Shown here in pieces: positions 17,106 through 26,334 of a stretch of 64,000 nucleotides of DNA. Every line of letters starts with the position of its first letter. Position 1 is the first letter of the stretch. The position numbers were made by a program, and so were the translations under genes. The notes under the pieces were generated by a model. That model made no database searches. It was given only the letters and a program-made list of their open reading frames with translations, and had not been told where the DNA came from. Source of the stretch: Rhizobium rhododendri (GTDB lineage: Bacteria > Pseudomonadota > Alphaproteobacteria > Rhizobiales > Rhizobiaceae); assembly GCF_007000325.2 (NCBI RefSeq), contig NZ_CP117267.1, forward strand, positions 1,178,001 to 1,242,000, read 5' to 3'.

Positions 17106-18296
17106 ATGATCGAAAACAAGAGTTTCCTGCAAAACGCCGGCATCAATACCCGCTTGTCGCATGCTGGGCCGAAGCCTTCCGACTACTATGGTTTCGTCAA
17201 CCCGCCGGTTGTCCACGCATCGACCGTCCTGTTTCCCAACGCCCGTGCGATGGAGATCCGCGAGCAGAAGTATACCTATGGCACGCGCGGCACGCCGACG
17301 ACGGATGCGCTCTGCGAGGCAATCAATGAGCTCGAGGGCTCTGCAGGGACCATTATCGTGCCCTCCGGTCTTGCTGCCATTACTGTGCCGTTTCTGGCGT
17401 TCCTTTCGGCCGGAGACCACGCCCTGATCGTCGATTCCGTCTATACCCCGACCCGCAACTTCTGCGAGACGATGCTGAAGCGCCTGGGCGTGGCCGTCGA
17501 TTACTACGACCCGCTCGTCGGCGCTGGTATCGAGCAGTTGATCAAGCCGAATACCAGGCTGGTGCACACGGAAGCGCCGGGCTCGAACACCTTCGAGATG
17601 CAGGATATATCGGCGATTGCAGCCGTTGCCCACAAGCATGGTTGCGTCGTTACGATGGACAATACCTGGGCCACGCCACTCTATTTCAAGCCCCTCGACC
17701 ATGGCGTCGACATCTCGATCCACGCCGCGACCAAGTATCCCGCTGGCCATTCGGATGTGCTCATGGGCACCGTCTCGGCGAATGCGGCCCATTGGCAGCA
17801 GCTGCACGACGCCAGAATCGCACTTGGCATCTGCGGCGCCCCTGACGATGCCTACCAGGTGCTGCGCGGGCTTAGAACGATGGGCATCCGCCTCCAGCGG
17901 CACCAGCAGAGCGCGCTGGCGCTCGCAGAATGGCTGGAGAGCCGTGACGATGTCGCACGCGTGCTGCATCCGGCGCTGCCGAGCTTTCCGGGCCACGATC
18001 TCTGGAAGCGCGACTTTACGGGTTCGAGCGGCATCTTCTCAATCGTGCTTGCCGTCGACACGCCGGACATGTTCCGGGCCAAGGCGCATGCCTTTCTCGA
18101 CGCCCTGTCGATCTTCGGGCTCGGCTATTCCTGGGGCGGGTTCGAAAGCCTTGCTGTTCACGTCAATCTCAGTGACCGGCGGATCTGCAAGGCACCCAAG
18201 GAGGGGCCGGTGCTGCGCCTGCAGATCGGGCTTGAGGATGTTGCTGACGTCAAGGCCGACATCGAGAGAGGCCTTGCTGCGGCAGCGGCCGTCTGA
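17106..18296 (+). CDS. metC: Cystathionine beta-lyase (MetC), Cys/Met metabolism PLP enzyme
   Basis: PLP-dependent cleavage of cystathionine to homocysteine, pyruvate and ammonia in methionine synthesis. 396 residues of the Cys/Met metabolism family (type I fold). Visible elements are TYGTRGTPTTDALCEAINEL, the PLP-phosphate site PSGLAA, VTMDNTWATPL (Asp binding the pyridine nitrogen) and the Schiff-base lysine in HAATKYPAGHSDV (Lys210). The C-terminal SWGGFESLAV is typical of MetC. ATG 17106 has GAGG 11-14 bases upstream. It is divergent from aapJ and convergent with the flavin monooxygenase, meeting end to end without a spacer. Confidence 0.9.
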   Translation: MIENKSFLQNAGINTRLSHAGPKPSDYYGFVNPPVVHASTVLFPNARAMEIREQKYTYGTRGTPTTDALCEAINELEGSAGTIIVPSGLAAITVPFLAFLSAGDHALIVDSVYTPTRNFCETMLKRLGVAVDYYDPLVGAGIEQLIKPNTRLVHTEAPGSNTFEMQDISAIAAVAHKHGCVVTMDNTWATPLYFKPLDHGVDISIHAATKYPAGHSDVLMGTVSANAAHWQQLHDARIALGICGAPDDAYQVLRGLRTMGIRLQRHQQSALALAEWLESRDDVARVLHPALPSFPGHDLWKRDFTGSSGIFSIVLAVDTPDMFRAKAHAFLDALSIFGLGYSWGGFESLAVHVNLSDRRICKAPKEGPVLRLQIGLEDVADVKADIERGLAAAAAV

Positions 18297-19457
18297 TCAG
18301 CCGAAGGCGCGGTAGTCGAAGATCCAGTCGAGGTCTGCCGCAAGGGTTTGCGGTGGGCGCAGCGACAGGACCAGGTCACGTCCAAGCCGGATCGGTCCTC
18401 GCGCATGGTAGGCAAAGCGGTTGAAGGCGGCGCGTTTGCGCAGCCGGGCAACCCGCGGTTCGCGCCTCGCCTCGAAGTCAACCAGCGCTTCCGGCAACGG
18501 CTGACGGCTGACGGCGCCGGCAAGTTCGAAGGCATCCTCGATCGCCATGGCTGCGCCCTGCGCCGCAAACGGCATCATCGCATGCGCGGCGTCGCCGATC
18601 AGCACCGTGTCGCGGTCGTTGTGCCAGCGTCCCGCGCCGACTTCGTAGAGCGGCCAGACGGTCGGATCCGCTTGCCGATCGAGCAGATCAGACAGGTCAC
18701 TGTTCCAGTCGGCAAAATGCTGGCGCAACAGCGTGCGCTGCGCAGGACTTGCGGCAGCGCTCCAGTCGTTTCCGACGCCGCCGCCGGCGCAGATCGCCAC
18801 GAAGTTGAAGGCTGACGCCTCTTTCAGCGGATAACAGACGAGATGTGCGGCGGGGCCCAGATAGGCGGTCACGCTGGTACGATCGAGAATTGCCGGCGCT
18901 TCGGCCTCGGGGACCATGAAGCGCCAGGCGATGTTGCCGGAAAATTTCGGGTTGCCGCTGCCAGCCACGCTGCTGCGCACCTTCGACCATACACCGTCGG
19001 CGCCAACGATCAGCTCAGGCTTACGTCCGCCTGGCCACAGGGCATCCGGTGTTGAGGCATCGAAGCCTGCGCCGAAATGCAGACGACAGAGCGGATTGGC
19101 TTGCACCGCCCGCAACAGGACGCCTTGCAGGGTCGCGCGGTGCAGGGCGCCGTAGGGTGCATCCCAGCGGACGCGCGCAAAGGCACCGCTCGGCACGGCA
19201 GCGATCTGGCGTAGCGAGCGTCCGGAAACGAGGCGGATGGCCTCCGGCTCAAGCCACAAGTCGGCGAGCTCGTCGAGCAGGCCGAGTTCATCGAGGATCC
19301 GCGATGCGTTCGGCGATATCTGCAGGCCGGCGCCGACTTCTGTCAGCGTCTCGGCCCTTTCGAAAATTTCTGATTCGATCCCGTGCCGGGCAAAAGATAG
19401 GGCTGTGGTCAGCCCGGCGATGCCGGCACCGATGATCGCGACCTTCTTCAGGGGCAT
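18297..19457 (-). CDS. FAD-dependent monooxygenase (salicylate hydroxylase-like)
   Basis: Group A flavoprotein aromatic hydroxylase-type enzyme using FAD and NAD(P)H; the substrate cannot be inferred. 386 residues. The N-terminal dinucleotide fold is VAIIGAGIAGLTTALSFARHG (GxGxxG at residues 10-15). The middle DG-type motif is ELIVGADGVWSKVRSS, and the second FAD motif GDAAHAMMPFAAQGA is near residue 275. The start was taken as ATG 19457, which places the FAD motif at the usual distance from the N terminus; a GTG at 19505 would overlap the upstream gene by 26 bases. It follows the zf-CHCC gene by 22 bases on the same strand, so the two are probably cotranscribed. Confidence 0.82.
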   Translation of the reverse strand: MPLKKVAIIGAGIAGLTTALSFARHGIESEIFERAETLTEVGAGLQISPNASRILDELGLLDELADLWLEPEAIRLVSGRSLRQIAAVPSGAFARVRWDAPYGALHRATLQGVLLRAVQANPLCRLHFGAGFDASTPDALWPGGRKPELIVGADGVWSKVRSSVAGSGNPKFSGNIAWRFMVPEAEAPAILDRTSVTAYLGPAAHLVCYPLKEASAFNFVAICAGGGVGNDWSAAASPAQRTLLRQHFADWNSDLSDLLDRQADPTVWPLYEVGAGRWHNDRDTVLIGDAAHAMMPFAAQGAAMAIEDAFELAGAVSRQPLPEALVDFEARREPRVARLRKRAAFNRFAYHARGPIRLGRDLVLSLRPPQTLAADLDWIFDYRAFG

Positions 19458-19479
19458 TGGAGCGTCCGCTCCCGGCGGG

Positions 19480-19725
19480 TCAAGCGGCCCTGAACTCGAA
19501 GACACAGCCAGTCGGATTGGTCTGATCGGCTTTTATCGAGGCGTTATAGCGATAGAGGGTCGAGCAATAGGAGCAGACTTTTTCGTTATCGTCGCCCATG
19601 TCGATGAAGATATGCGGATGGTCGAAGGGGGAGGAGGCGCCGGTGCACATGAACTCCTTGACGCCGATCTCGATCACCCGATGGCCGCCGTCGTTCTGGA
19701 AATGCGGAATATTATGGCCGGCCAT
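19480..19725 (-). CDS. Zinc-finger (zf-CHCC, NDUFS6-like) protein
   Basis: An 81-residue soluble protein of the zf-CHCC family, the bacterial relative of mitochondrial complex I subunit NDUFS6. Zinc ligands are visible as Cys27, His36 or His38, and Cys51-x2-Cys54 (KEFMCTGASSPFDHPHIF, then KVCSYCSTLY). In alphaproteobacteria the family is thought to associate with complex I. ATG 19725 has GGAG six bases upstream; the open frame extends to a TTG at 19737. It precedes the flavin monooxygenase on the same strand. Confidence 0.87.
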   Translation of the reverse strand: MAGHNIPHFQNDGGHRVIEIGVKEFMCTGASSPFDHPHIFIDMGDDNEKVCSYCSTLYRYNASIKADQTNPTGCVFEFRAA

Positions 19726-19901
19726 GCGGATCTCCAAAAGCTTCTGATAAGTGGCGCGACCTTATAATCCTTCGACCGGGTTGTGTAGTGCGAAACGCAA
19801 GGCGACGTGACAGATTTTGTGCCTCACCAGATTTTGTGCAGGGCAGGGTTCACCGGGCGGCGACGATAATTTAGGAAGGGCGTCGACACAGGAACGATAC
19901 C

Positions 19902-20723
19902 ATGAACCTCAACGCCCCCGATTTCTCCACTTTTCGCCATGACGATCTGGAATTGGCCTATTTCGACGAGGGCGACCGTCAGGCTCCGCCAGTCCTGCTG
20001 ATACACGGCTTCGCTTCTACTGCCGCGGTCAACTGGGTCTATCCCGGCTGGCTGAAGACGCTGGGCGAGGCGGGCTACCGGGTCATCGCTCTCGACAATC
20101 GCGGCCATGGCGCCAGCGGCAAGCCACATGAACCGGACGCCTATCGCCCTTGGGTGATGGCGGAAGATGCATCGGCGCTTCTCGATCATCTCGGCATCGC
20201 GCGCGCCCATGTGATGGGCTATTCAATGGGCGCCCGTATTTCCAGCTTCCTGGCGCTCGCCCGGCCCGAGAGGGTTCGCTCGCTGGTGCTCGGGGGCCTC
20301 GGGATCGGCATGACGGATGGCGTCGGCGACTGGGATCCGATTGCCGATGCGCTTCTGGCACCGTCGCTGGAGACCGTGGAGCATGCGCGAGGCCGCATGT
20401 TCCGCAGCTTTGCCGACCAGACGAAAAGCGACCGCGTTGCGCTGGCCGCATGCATTCGCGGTTCCCGAGATCTCATCAGCCGGGACGACATGGGAACGAT
20501 TGCTGCGCCGACCCTGATCGGTGTCGGCACCAAGGACGACATCGCCGGTTCGCCGCAGGAACTTGCAGCGCTGATGCAGCGTGCGCAAGCCCTCGATATA
20601 CCGGGTCGCGATCATATGCTTGCCGTCGGCGACCGCGTCTTCAAGGCGGCGGTCCTGGAATTCTACCAGCGGGTGGCGCTGGAAGATGGCGGCAGCCAGC
20701 CGGGTGGCGAGGTCTCGGCCTAG
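19902..20723 (+). CDS. Alpha/beta hydrolase
   Basis: A 273-residue cytoplasmic alpha/beta-fold hydrolase. The oxyanion-hole segment is LLIHGFAS, the nucleophile elbow is VMGYSMGAR (Ser108), the acid is probably Asp212 or Asp213 in VGTKDDIAGS, and the catalytic His238 is in IPGRDHMLA. ALDNRGHGASGKP is the classic strand-4 segment of this group. The substrate is unknown; esterase or lactone hydrolase activity is plausible. The start is ATG 19902, with a weak upstream site. It lies 104 bases before cysE in the same direction, without a terminator between. Confidence 0.88.
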   Translation: MNLNAPDFSTFRHDDLELAYFDEGDRQAPPVLLIHGFASTAAVNWVYPGWLKTLGEAGYRVIALDNRGHGASGKPHEPDAYRPWVMAEDASALLDHLGIARAHVMGYSMGARISSFLALARPERVRSLVLGGLGIGMTDGVGDWDPIADALLAPSLETVEHARGRMFRSFADQTKSDRVALAACIRGSRDLISRDDMGTIAAPTLIGVGTKDDIAGSPQELAALMQRAQALDIPGRDHMLAVGDRVFKAAVLEFYQRVALEDGGSQPGGEVSA

Positions 20724-20827
20724 GGTCCAGCAAATCCATTCCAAAGATTGAGCCTGCGTCACCCATTTATATTGCTCTGATCTTGCTCTATATAACGATC
20801 TTCCAATACGGAAAGAGGACGCGACCC

Positions 20828-21652
20828 ATGGTAGCGACATCGGATATTCGCCATATCGACAGCGTCAAGACGGTCGACCCTATCTGGGACAGCATGCGCG
20901 ACGAAGCGCGGGCTGCGGCCGAACGGGATCCTGTGCTGGCCGCTTTCCTCTATTCGACCGTGGTCAATCACCGGTCGCTCGAGGAATGTGTGATCTACCG
21001 GATCTGCGAACGCCTCGACCATCCCGATATCCAGGCAATCCTCTTGCGCCAGACGTTCGACGAGATGCTTACCGATTGGCCGGAGTGGGGCGCCATCCTG
21101 CGCGTCGATATCCAGGCGTTTTATGACCGCGATCCGGCCTGCCTCCGCTTCATGGAACCGGTGCTCTATTTCAAGGGGTTCCAGGCGATCCAGACGCACC
21201 GGCTTGCGCACTGGCTGCTCAATCGCGGCCGCCGGGATTTTGCGCTCTACCTGCAGAGCCGTGCATCGAGCGTTTTCCAGACCGACATCAATCCGGCCGC
21301 GCGTCTCGGCAAGGGCATCTTCCTCGACCATGCCACTGGCCTCGTCGTCGGCGAGACGGCTGTTATCGGCGATAACGTCTCCATCCTGCACGGCGTCACC
21401 CTTGGCGGCACCGGCAAGGAAGGCAGCGATCGGCACCCGAAGATCGGCAACGGCGTGCTCATCGGCGCCGGCGCCAAGATCCTCGGCAATATCGCCATCG
21501 GCCATTGCTCGCGGATCGCGGCAGGCTCCGTTGTGCTGAAGGAAGTACCGCCGAACACCACCGTTGCCGGTGTGCCGGCCAAGGTCGTCGGAACCGCCGG
21601 TTGCTCCGAGCCATCGCGCATCATGGACCAGATTATCGGCGCCGGAATCTGA
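20828..21652 (+). CDS. cysE: Serine O-acetyltransferase (CysE)
   Basis: Cytoplasmic enzyme that makes O-acetylserine from serine and acetyl-CoA, the first step of cysteine synthesis. 274 residues. The N-terminal helical domain (to about residue 150) contains HRSLEECVIYRICERL. The C-terminal left-handed beta-helix has hexapeptide repeats and the catalytic FLDHATGLVVGETAVIGDN. HGVTLGGTGKEGSDRHPKI is the acetyl-CoA/feedback loop. ATG 20828 follows AGAGGACGCGACCC. Confidence 0.96.
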   Translation: MVATSDIRHIDSVKTVDPIWDSMRDEARAAAERDPVLAAFLYSTVVNHRSLEECVIYRICERLDHPDIQAILLRQTFDEMLTDWPEWGAILRVDIQAFYDRDPACLRFMEPVLYFKGFQAIQTHRLAHWLLNRGRRDFALYLQSRASSVFQTDINPAARLGKGIFLDHATGLVVGETAVIGDNVSILHGVTLGGTGKEGSDRHPKIGNGVLIGAGAKILGNIAIGHCSRIAAGSVVLKEVPPNTTVAGVPAKVVGTAGCSEPSRIMDQIIGAGI

Positions 21653-21763
21653 CCGAGCCGCCATGCTCCCGGCGGTAGGGCAGCTGAGGGCCGCCTTTGT
21701 CTTTACATCGCCGCTTTTCCCATGCAACAACCCGCCCCCAATCTACGGTTACGGAGATCAATC

Positions 21764-21967
21764 GTGAAGCCAGACGAAATCAAGAAGCTCGACGCCTATT
21801 TCAAACGCAGCCTCAATCCGCTGATGGCGGTCAAGGCACGTCCTCGCAAGGACGATTCGGCCGAAGTCTACCTCGGCGACGAGTTCCTGGGGCTCGTCTA
21901 TGTCGACGACGAGGATGGCGATCGTTCCTACAATTTCTCAATGGCAATCCTCGAGGTCGATCTTTGA
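21764..21967 (+). CDS. DUF3126 family protein
   Basis: A 67-residue conserved alphaproteobacterial protein of unknown function. The sequence (KPDEIKKLDAYFKR, KARPRKDDSAEVYLGDEFLG, YNFSMAILEVDL) matches DUF3126 over its full length. The start is GTG 21764 with ACGGAG eight bases upstream; an ATG at 21722 in frame would add an unrelated proline-rich extension. No signal peptide or membrane helix. A UUCG-capped hairpin follows the stop. Confidence 0.88.
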   Translation: MKPDEIKKLDAYFKRSLNPLMAVKARPRKDDSAEVYLGDEFLGLVYVDDEDGDRSYNFSMAILEVDL

Positions 21968-21979
21968 TCTATAGATGCC

Positions 21980-22003
21980 AACCGGCCGCTTCGGCGGCTG
22001 GTT
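21980..22003 (+). terminator. UUCG-loop hairpin after the DUF3126 gene
   Basis: AACCGGCCGC-TTCG-GCGGCTGGTT is a 10-bp stem with one wobble pair and a stable tetraloop, 13 bases after the stop. There is no T run, so it may act as an mRNA 3' end or weak terminator. Confidence 0.55.
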
Positions 22004-22155
22004 CAGGACCCGGCTATGCCGCTGAGAGGCAAGCATCAGCGCCGAGGTCACTGACCCGTCTTACAACTCAAGGTGATGCACAAAATCGTCAAAACGGTTG
22101 ACTATTTGTGCAGTGCACCTAAATTTTCTCCAATCGACTACGGTTGGAGGACCAT

Positions 22156-22515
22156 ATGCTGAACAACAAACAGAACGCTGCGCCCGACACCGACGCTATC
22201 GACGAGGCGCTTAAGAATTACACCCAGGCCGCGTTGAGCGTGCAGGCCATTGCCGCAGAGGCGGCCGGTTATTCCAAGAAATCATTCGAGGACGCAGTGT
22301 CGCATGTCGGCACGCTGTCGAGTGTGACCAGCCTCGATGCTGCCTTGGAGCTTCAGAGCAATTTCGCGAAATCCTACTACGAGAGCTTTGTCGCTGAGGC
22401 GGCGAAGATCGGCGAGATGTACGCCGGTCTTGCCAGGTCCGTATATGAACCCGCCCGGAAAGCTGCTGCCGGATCAAGCGGTAACGCCGGGGATTCGGCC
22501 AACAGCGCGGCCTGA
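22156..22515 (+). CDS. Phasin family protein
   Basis: A 119-residue helical protein of the phasin family, which coats polyhydroxyalkanoate granules or has related structural roles. It shows the typical amphipathic segments DAIDEALKNYTQAALSVQAI and ELQSNFAKSYYESFVAEAAKIGEMYAGLARSVYEP (the first part of the latter is the phasin core). The tail is Ala/Gly/Ser-rich. ATG 22156 follows TTGGAGGACCAT; the TTG at 22144 lies in the ribosome site. No pha synthesis genes are nearby. Confidence 0.87.
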   Translation: MLNNKQNAAPDTDAIDEALKNYTQAALSVQAIAAEAAGYSKKSFEDAVSHVGTLSSVTSLDAALELQSNFAKSYYESFVAEAAKIGEMYAGLARSVYEPARKAAAGSSGNAGDSANSAA

Positions 22516-22778
22516 TTGCGGCGACGAAAGACAGTGGAAGAGACCATTCAGAAGGCCGGTCGTGCAACGCGCGCCGGTCTCTTGCATTTTTGTTCGGGCG
22601 TCATCGTTGTTTTCGGGCGATTTTTAGGGTGTGGCCCTGTTTGAAGACGAATTGTGATTGCAGTGTTGAGCGGGGGGCTTAAAATCCCGCCAATATGAAC
22701 TAAGTTAGGGTTTCGGATATTCGGCCGGTGATTTGCAATTGAACGATGCCCGCCGAGTGCTTTGAGGAATGAACGACT

Positions 22779-23132
22779 ATGATCGCCAAGCCGATCCGGA
22801 TGCAGAAGGATAGCGAAAGGAACGGGGGCAACGGTAATCGCGAGACCTCGGTCATTACGCGGACGAAAGCCAAGACGAAGAAGCCCAATCTATACCGCGT
22901 GCTGATATTGAATGACGACTACACACCAATGGAATTCGTGATCCACATTCTGGAGCGTTTCTTCCAGAAGGACCGCGAGGGAGCCACCCGTATTATGCTG
23001 CTCGTTCATAATCACGGTGTGGGCGAATGTGGAATATTTACATATGAAGTGGCGGAGACCAAGGTAAGCCAAGTGATGGACTTCGCTCGGCAGCACCAGC
23101 ACCCGCTACAATGTGTTATGGAAAAGAAGTGA
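22779..23132 (+). CDS. clpS: ClpS, N-end rule adaptor for ClpAP
   Basis: Small cytoplasmic adaptor that binds proteins with bulky N-terminal residues and delivers them to ClpAP. 117 residues: a flexible N-terminal tail of about 37 residues, then the core with [20 protein letters not shown] (Asn-Asp of the N-degron pocket), [20 protein letters not shown] and the C-terminal [10 protein letters not shown]. It ends nine bases before clpA and is probably cotranscribed. The ribosome site is weak (GAGGAATGAACGACT). Confidence 0.95.
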   Translation: MIAKPIRMQKDSERNGGNGNRETSVITRTKAKTKKPNLYRVLILNDDYTPMEFVIHILERFFQKDREGATRIMLLVHNHGVGECGIFTYEVAETKVSQVMDFARQHQHPLQCVMEKK

Positions 23133-23141
23133 GGATCTGAC

Positions 23142-25664
23142 GTGCCAACATTTTCGCCTAGTCTCGAGAAGGCACTGCATCAGGCACTGACATACGCGAA
23201 CGAGCGGCATCATGAATATGCCACACTCGAACATCTGCTGTTGGCGTTGGTAGACGACGCAGATGCAGCGGCAGTCATGGGCGCCTGTAATGTCGACCTC
23301 GATTCGCTTCGCAAGACGCTGATCGAATATGTGGACAACGAACTATCGAACCTGATCACCGGATATGACGAGGACTCCAAGCCGACATCCGGCTTCCAGC
23401 GCGTCATCCAGCGGGCGGTGATCCATGTGCAGTCTTCGGGCCGTGAGGAAGTGACGGGCGCTAATGTTCTCGTCGCTATCTTTGCCGAGCGCGAAAGCCA
23501 TGCCGCATACTTCCTGCAGGAGCAGGAAATGACCCGCTACGACGCGGTGAACTACATCTCGCACGGTATCGGCAAGCGTCCGGGCTCCTCCCAGGTCCGG
23601 TCTCCACGTGGCGTCGACGACGGCGATGCCGAAAGCAAGCCGACATCGCGTGGCGAGCAGGAAGAAGGCGGACCCAAGAAGGCGCAGGATGCTCTCAAGG
23701 CCTATTGCGTCAACCTCAACGAGAAGGCCAAGACCGGCAAGATCGATCCGCTGATCGGCCGCCACTCCGAGGTCAACCGAACTATCCAGGTCCTGTGCCG
23801 GCGCTCCAAGAACAACCCGCTCTATGTGGGCGACCCCGGCGTCGGCAAGACCGCCATCGCCGAAGGTCTGGCCAAGCGTATCGTTGAAGGCAAGGTTCCG
23901 GAAGCGCTGCAGGATGCAACGATCTTCTCGCTCGACATGGGCACGCTGCTCGCCGGCACCCGTTATCGCGGTGACTTCGAAGAGCGCCTCAAGCAGGTCG
24001 TCAAGGAACTCGAGGAATATCCGGGCTCCGTGCTGTTCATTGACGAAATTCATACCGTCATCGGCGCCGGTGCCACGTCCGGCGGCGCAATGGACGCGTC
24101 CAACCTGCTGAAGCCAGCCTTGTCTTCCGGTGCGATCCGCTGCATCGGCTCGACGACCTACAAGGAATACCGTCAGTTCTTCGAAAAGGACCGGGCACTC
24201 GTGCGCCGCTTCCAGAAGATCGACGTCGTCGAACCGTCGATCGAGGATGCCATCGAAATCATGAAGGGCCTGAAGCCCTATTTCGAAGAGTATCACCATC
24301 TGCGTTACTCCAACGAGGCGATCAAGTCGGCCGTCGAACTGTCGGCCCGCTACCTGTCCGACCGCAAGCTGCCGGACAAGGCGATCGACGTCATCGACGA
24401 AACGGGTGCAGCCCAGATGCTGCTGCCGCCGTCGAAGCGCCGCAAGCTGATCACCGAGAAGGAAATCGAAGCGACGATCGCGACGATGGCCCGCATTCCG
24501 CCGAAGTCGGTCTCCAAGGACGACGAGATGGTTCTCGCCAACCTGGAAAAGGAACTGCGCTCGGTCGTCTACGGTCAGGATCCGGCCATCGAGGCCCTGT
24601 CGACGGCAATCAAGCTCGCCCGTGCAGGTCTGCGCGAACCCGACAAGCCAATCGGCTCCTACGTCTTCTCCGGCCCTACAGGCGTCGGCAAGACCGAGGT
24701 TGCCAAGCAACTGGCCTCGTCGCTCGGCGTGGAACTGCTGCGCTTCGACATGTCCGAATACATGGAGCGTCACACGGTCTCGCGGCTGCTCGGCGCACCT
24801 CCCGGCTATGTCGGCTTTGACCAGGGCGGTCTGTTGACCGATGGCGTCGACCAGCATCCGCATTGCGTCGTGCTGCTCGATGAAATCGAGAAGGCCCATC
24901 CGGACATCTTCAACATCCTGTTGCAGGTCATGGATCACGGCTCGCTGACGGACCACAACGGCAAGAAGATCGACTTCCGCAACGTCATCCTGATCATGAC
25001 GACGAATGCGGGTGCGTCTGAAATGGCCAAGGCTGCCATGGGCTTCGGCTCGGCAAAGCGGACGGGCGAAGACGAGGAAGCGCTGAACAGGCTCTTCACG
25101 CCGGAATTCCGCAACCGCCTCGATGCGATCATTCCGTTCGCAGCGCTGCCGAACAAGGTCATCTACAAGGTGGTGCAGAAGTTCATCATGCAGCTGGAAG
25201 CCCAGCTGTCCGAACGCAACATCACCTTCGACCTGCACGACGATGCCACCAACTGGCTGGCTGAAAACGGCTATGATGAGAAAATGGGTGCTCGTCCGCT
25301 CGGACGCGTCATCCAGGAGAACATCAAGAAGCCATTGGCCAACGAGATCCTCTTCGGCAAGCTGAAGAAGGGTGGCGTGGTCAATGTCACGGTCGGCCCG
25401 AAGGAAGACGGCAAGCCAGGCATTCTGCTCGAATGCATTGCAGAGACGGCCCGTATCAAGCCGAAGCCTGAAGCCGAGGTCGTCGATCCGACGATTGAGG
25501 TCGAAGACGGCGATGTGGTGATTGCCGAAAACGTCGAGAATGCCGACATCGCAACCGGCGCCAAGCCTGCACCCAAAAAGGTGAAGGCCACAGTTGGCGG
25601 CGACGAAGACGCCAAACCGGCCCGCAAGAGCTCGACGGTGCCGAAGGTGCCACGCAAGAAGTAA
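23142..25664 (+). CDS. clpA: ClpA, ATPase subunit of ClpAP protease
   Basis: Hexameric AAA+ unfoldase that feeds substrates into ClpP. 840 residues: Clp N-domain (1-150), first ATPase module with GDPGVGKT at about 230 and VLFIDEIHT, second module with GPTGVGKT at about 511 and VVLLDEIEKAHPDIFN, then the C-terminal D2 small domain. The ClpP-docking IGL/IGF-type loop is expected in module two. After about residue 770 there is a roughly 70-residue hydrophilic Lys/Ala/Glu-rich tail absent from the 758-residue E. coli ClpA. The start is GTG or ATG in GTGCCAACATTTTC at 23142, with GTGAGGATCTGAC upstream. A strong terminator follows. Confidence 0.96.
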   Translation: MPTFSPSLEKALHQALTYANERHHEYATLEHLLLALVDDADAAAVMGACNVDLDSLRKTLIEYVDNELSNLITGYDEDSKPTSGFQRVIQRAVIHVQSSGREEVTGANVLVAIFAERESHAAYFLQEQEMTRYDAVNYISHGIGKRPGSSQVRSPRGVDDGDAESKPTSRGEQEEGGPKKAQDALKAYCVNLNEKAKTGKIDPLIGRHSEVNRTIQVLCRRSKNNPLYVGDPGVGKTAIAEGLAKRIVEGKVPEALQDATIFSLDMGTLLAGTRYRGDFEERLKQVVKELEEYPGSVLFIDEIHTVIGAGATSGGAMDASNLLKPALSSGAIRCIGSTTYKEYRQFFEKDRALVRRFQKIDVVEPSIEDAIEIMKGLKPYFEEYHHLRYSNEAIKSAVELSARYLSDRKLPDKAIDVIDETGAAQMLLPPSKRRKLITEKEIEATIATMARIPPKSVSKDDEMVLANLEKELRSVVYGQDPAIEALSTAIKLARAGLREPDKPIGSYVFSGPTGVGKTEVAKQLASSLGVELLRFDMSEYMERHTVSRLLGAPPGYVGFDQGGLLTDGVDQHPHCVVLLDEIEKAHPDIFNILLQVMDHGSLTDHNGKKIDFRNVILIMTTNAGASEMAKAAMGFGSAKRTGEDEEALNRLFTPEFRNRLDAIIPFAALPNKVIYKVVQKFIMQLEAQLSERNITFDLHDDATNWLAENGYDEKMGARPLGRVIQENIKKPLANEILFGKLKKGGVVNVTVGPKEDGKPGILLECIAETARIKPKPEAEVVDPTIEVEDGDVVIAENVENADIATGAKPAPKKVKATVGGDEDAKPARKSSTVPKVPRKK

Positions 25665-25676
25665 CGACTATCCAAG

Positions 25677-25707
25677 AAAATGCCGGGTCAAAAGCCCGGC
25701 ATTTTTT
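25677..25707. terminator. Strong terminator after clpA
   Basis: AAAATGCCGGG-N7-CCCGGCATTTTTT is a perfect 11-bp stem with T and A tracts, 13 bases after the clpA stop. It can also serve the converging HIT gene. Confidence 0.95.
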
Positions 25708-25862
25708 ATGGTGTGAGAGCAGTCGATGCATGCCCCTTGCTGAACTGCGACAGCAGAACATGCACAGGCGTCCACGCGTCAGCTACCTACGGGCCACTCG
25801 TCCTACGACATTGACAAACCGACAGCTATTAACTCGCATTGATCAACGGTCCGCGCCAATCC

Positions 25863-26291
25863 TCACGACATCGCCGCAATGATCTTGCGCGCGTTTTCGG
25901 CCAGCACTCCGCCATCCTCCATCTTGCCGGAATGCGGCTTGAGTGCTGCTCCCTCGTGGCGCGGGATGATGTGGAAGTGGAGGTGGAAGACGGTCTGCCC
26001 GGCGGATGGCTCGTTGAATTGGACCACGGAGACGCCGTCGGCGTCGAACGCTTGCTTGACTGCATTTGCAACCTTTTGAACCACCACGATCAGATGCGAC
26101 AACGTCTCGGGCGAGGCGTCGAGCAGGTTGCGTGACGGCTGCTTGGGGATAACCAGCGTGTGGCCGGGCGCCTGCGGCATGACATCCATCAGTGCCAGGC
26201 TGAAATCGTCCTCGTAGACCTTGTGACACGGGATCTCGCCACGCAGGATTTTTGCAAAGATGTTGCTGCTGTCGTAGGCGGAACTGGTCAT
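25863..26291 (-). CDS. HIT-family nucleotide hydrolase/transferase
   Basis: A 142-residue histidine-triad protein that probably hydrolyses AMP-type phosphoramidates or dinucleotides (HINT/Fhit-like). The start NIFAKILRGEIPCHKVYED and APGHTLVIPK are family hallmarks. The catalytic triad is HLHFHIIPR (His103, 105, 107). ATG 26291 has GGAG nine bases upstream. It is the last gene of a minus-strand block with the FemAB-like, GDPD and RidA genes (43-bp gap). Confidence 0.92.
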   Translation of the reverse strand: MTSSAYDSSNIFAKILRGEIPCHKVYEDDFSLALMDVMPQAPGHTLVIPKQPSRNLLDASPETLSHLIVVVQKVANAVKQAFDADGVSVVQFNEPSAGQTVFHLHFHIIPRHEGAALKPHSGKMEDGGVLAENARKIIAAMS

Positions 26292-26334
26292 CGAAATCGT
26301 CTCCGCGGTTGATCCGCTGCTGTCTTGGCTGCGC

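Noticed and set aside
23343..25238. A 631-codon open frame on the strand opposite clpA
   Set aside because: It is a shadow of clpA caused by GC-rich third positions; no ribosome site, no recognisable domain, and its composition mirrors clpA.
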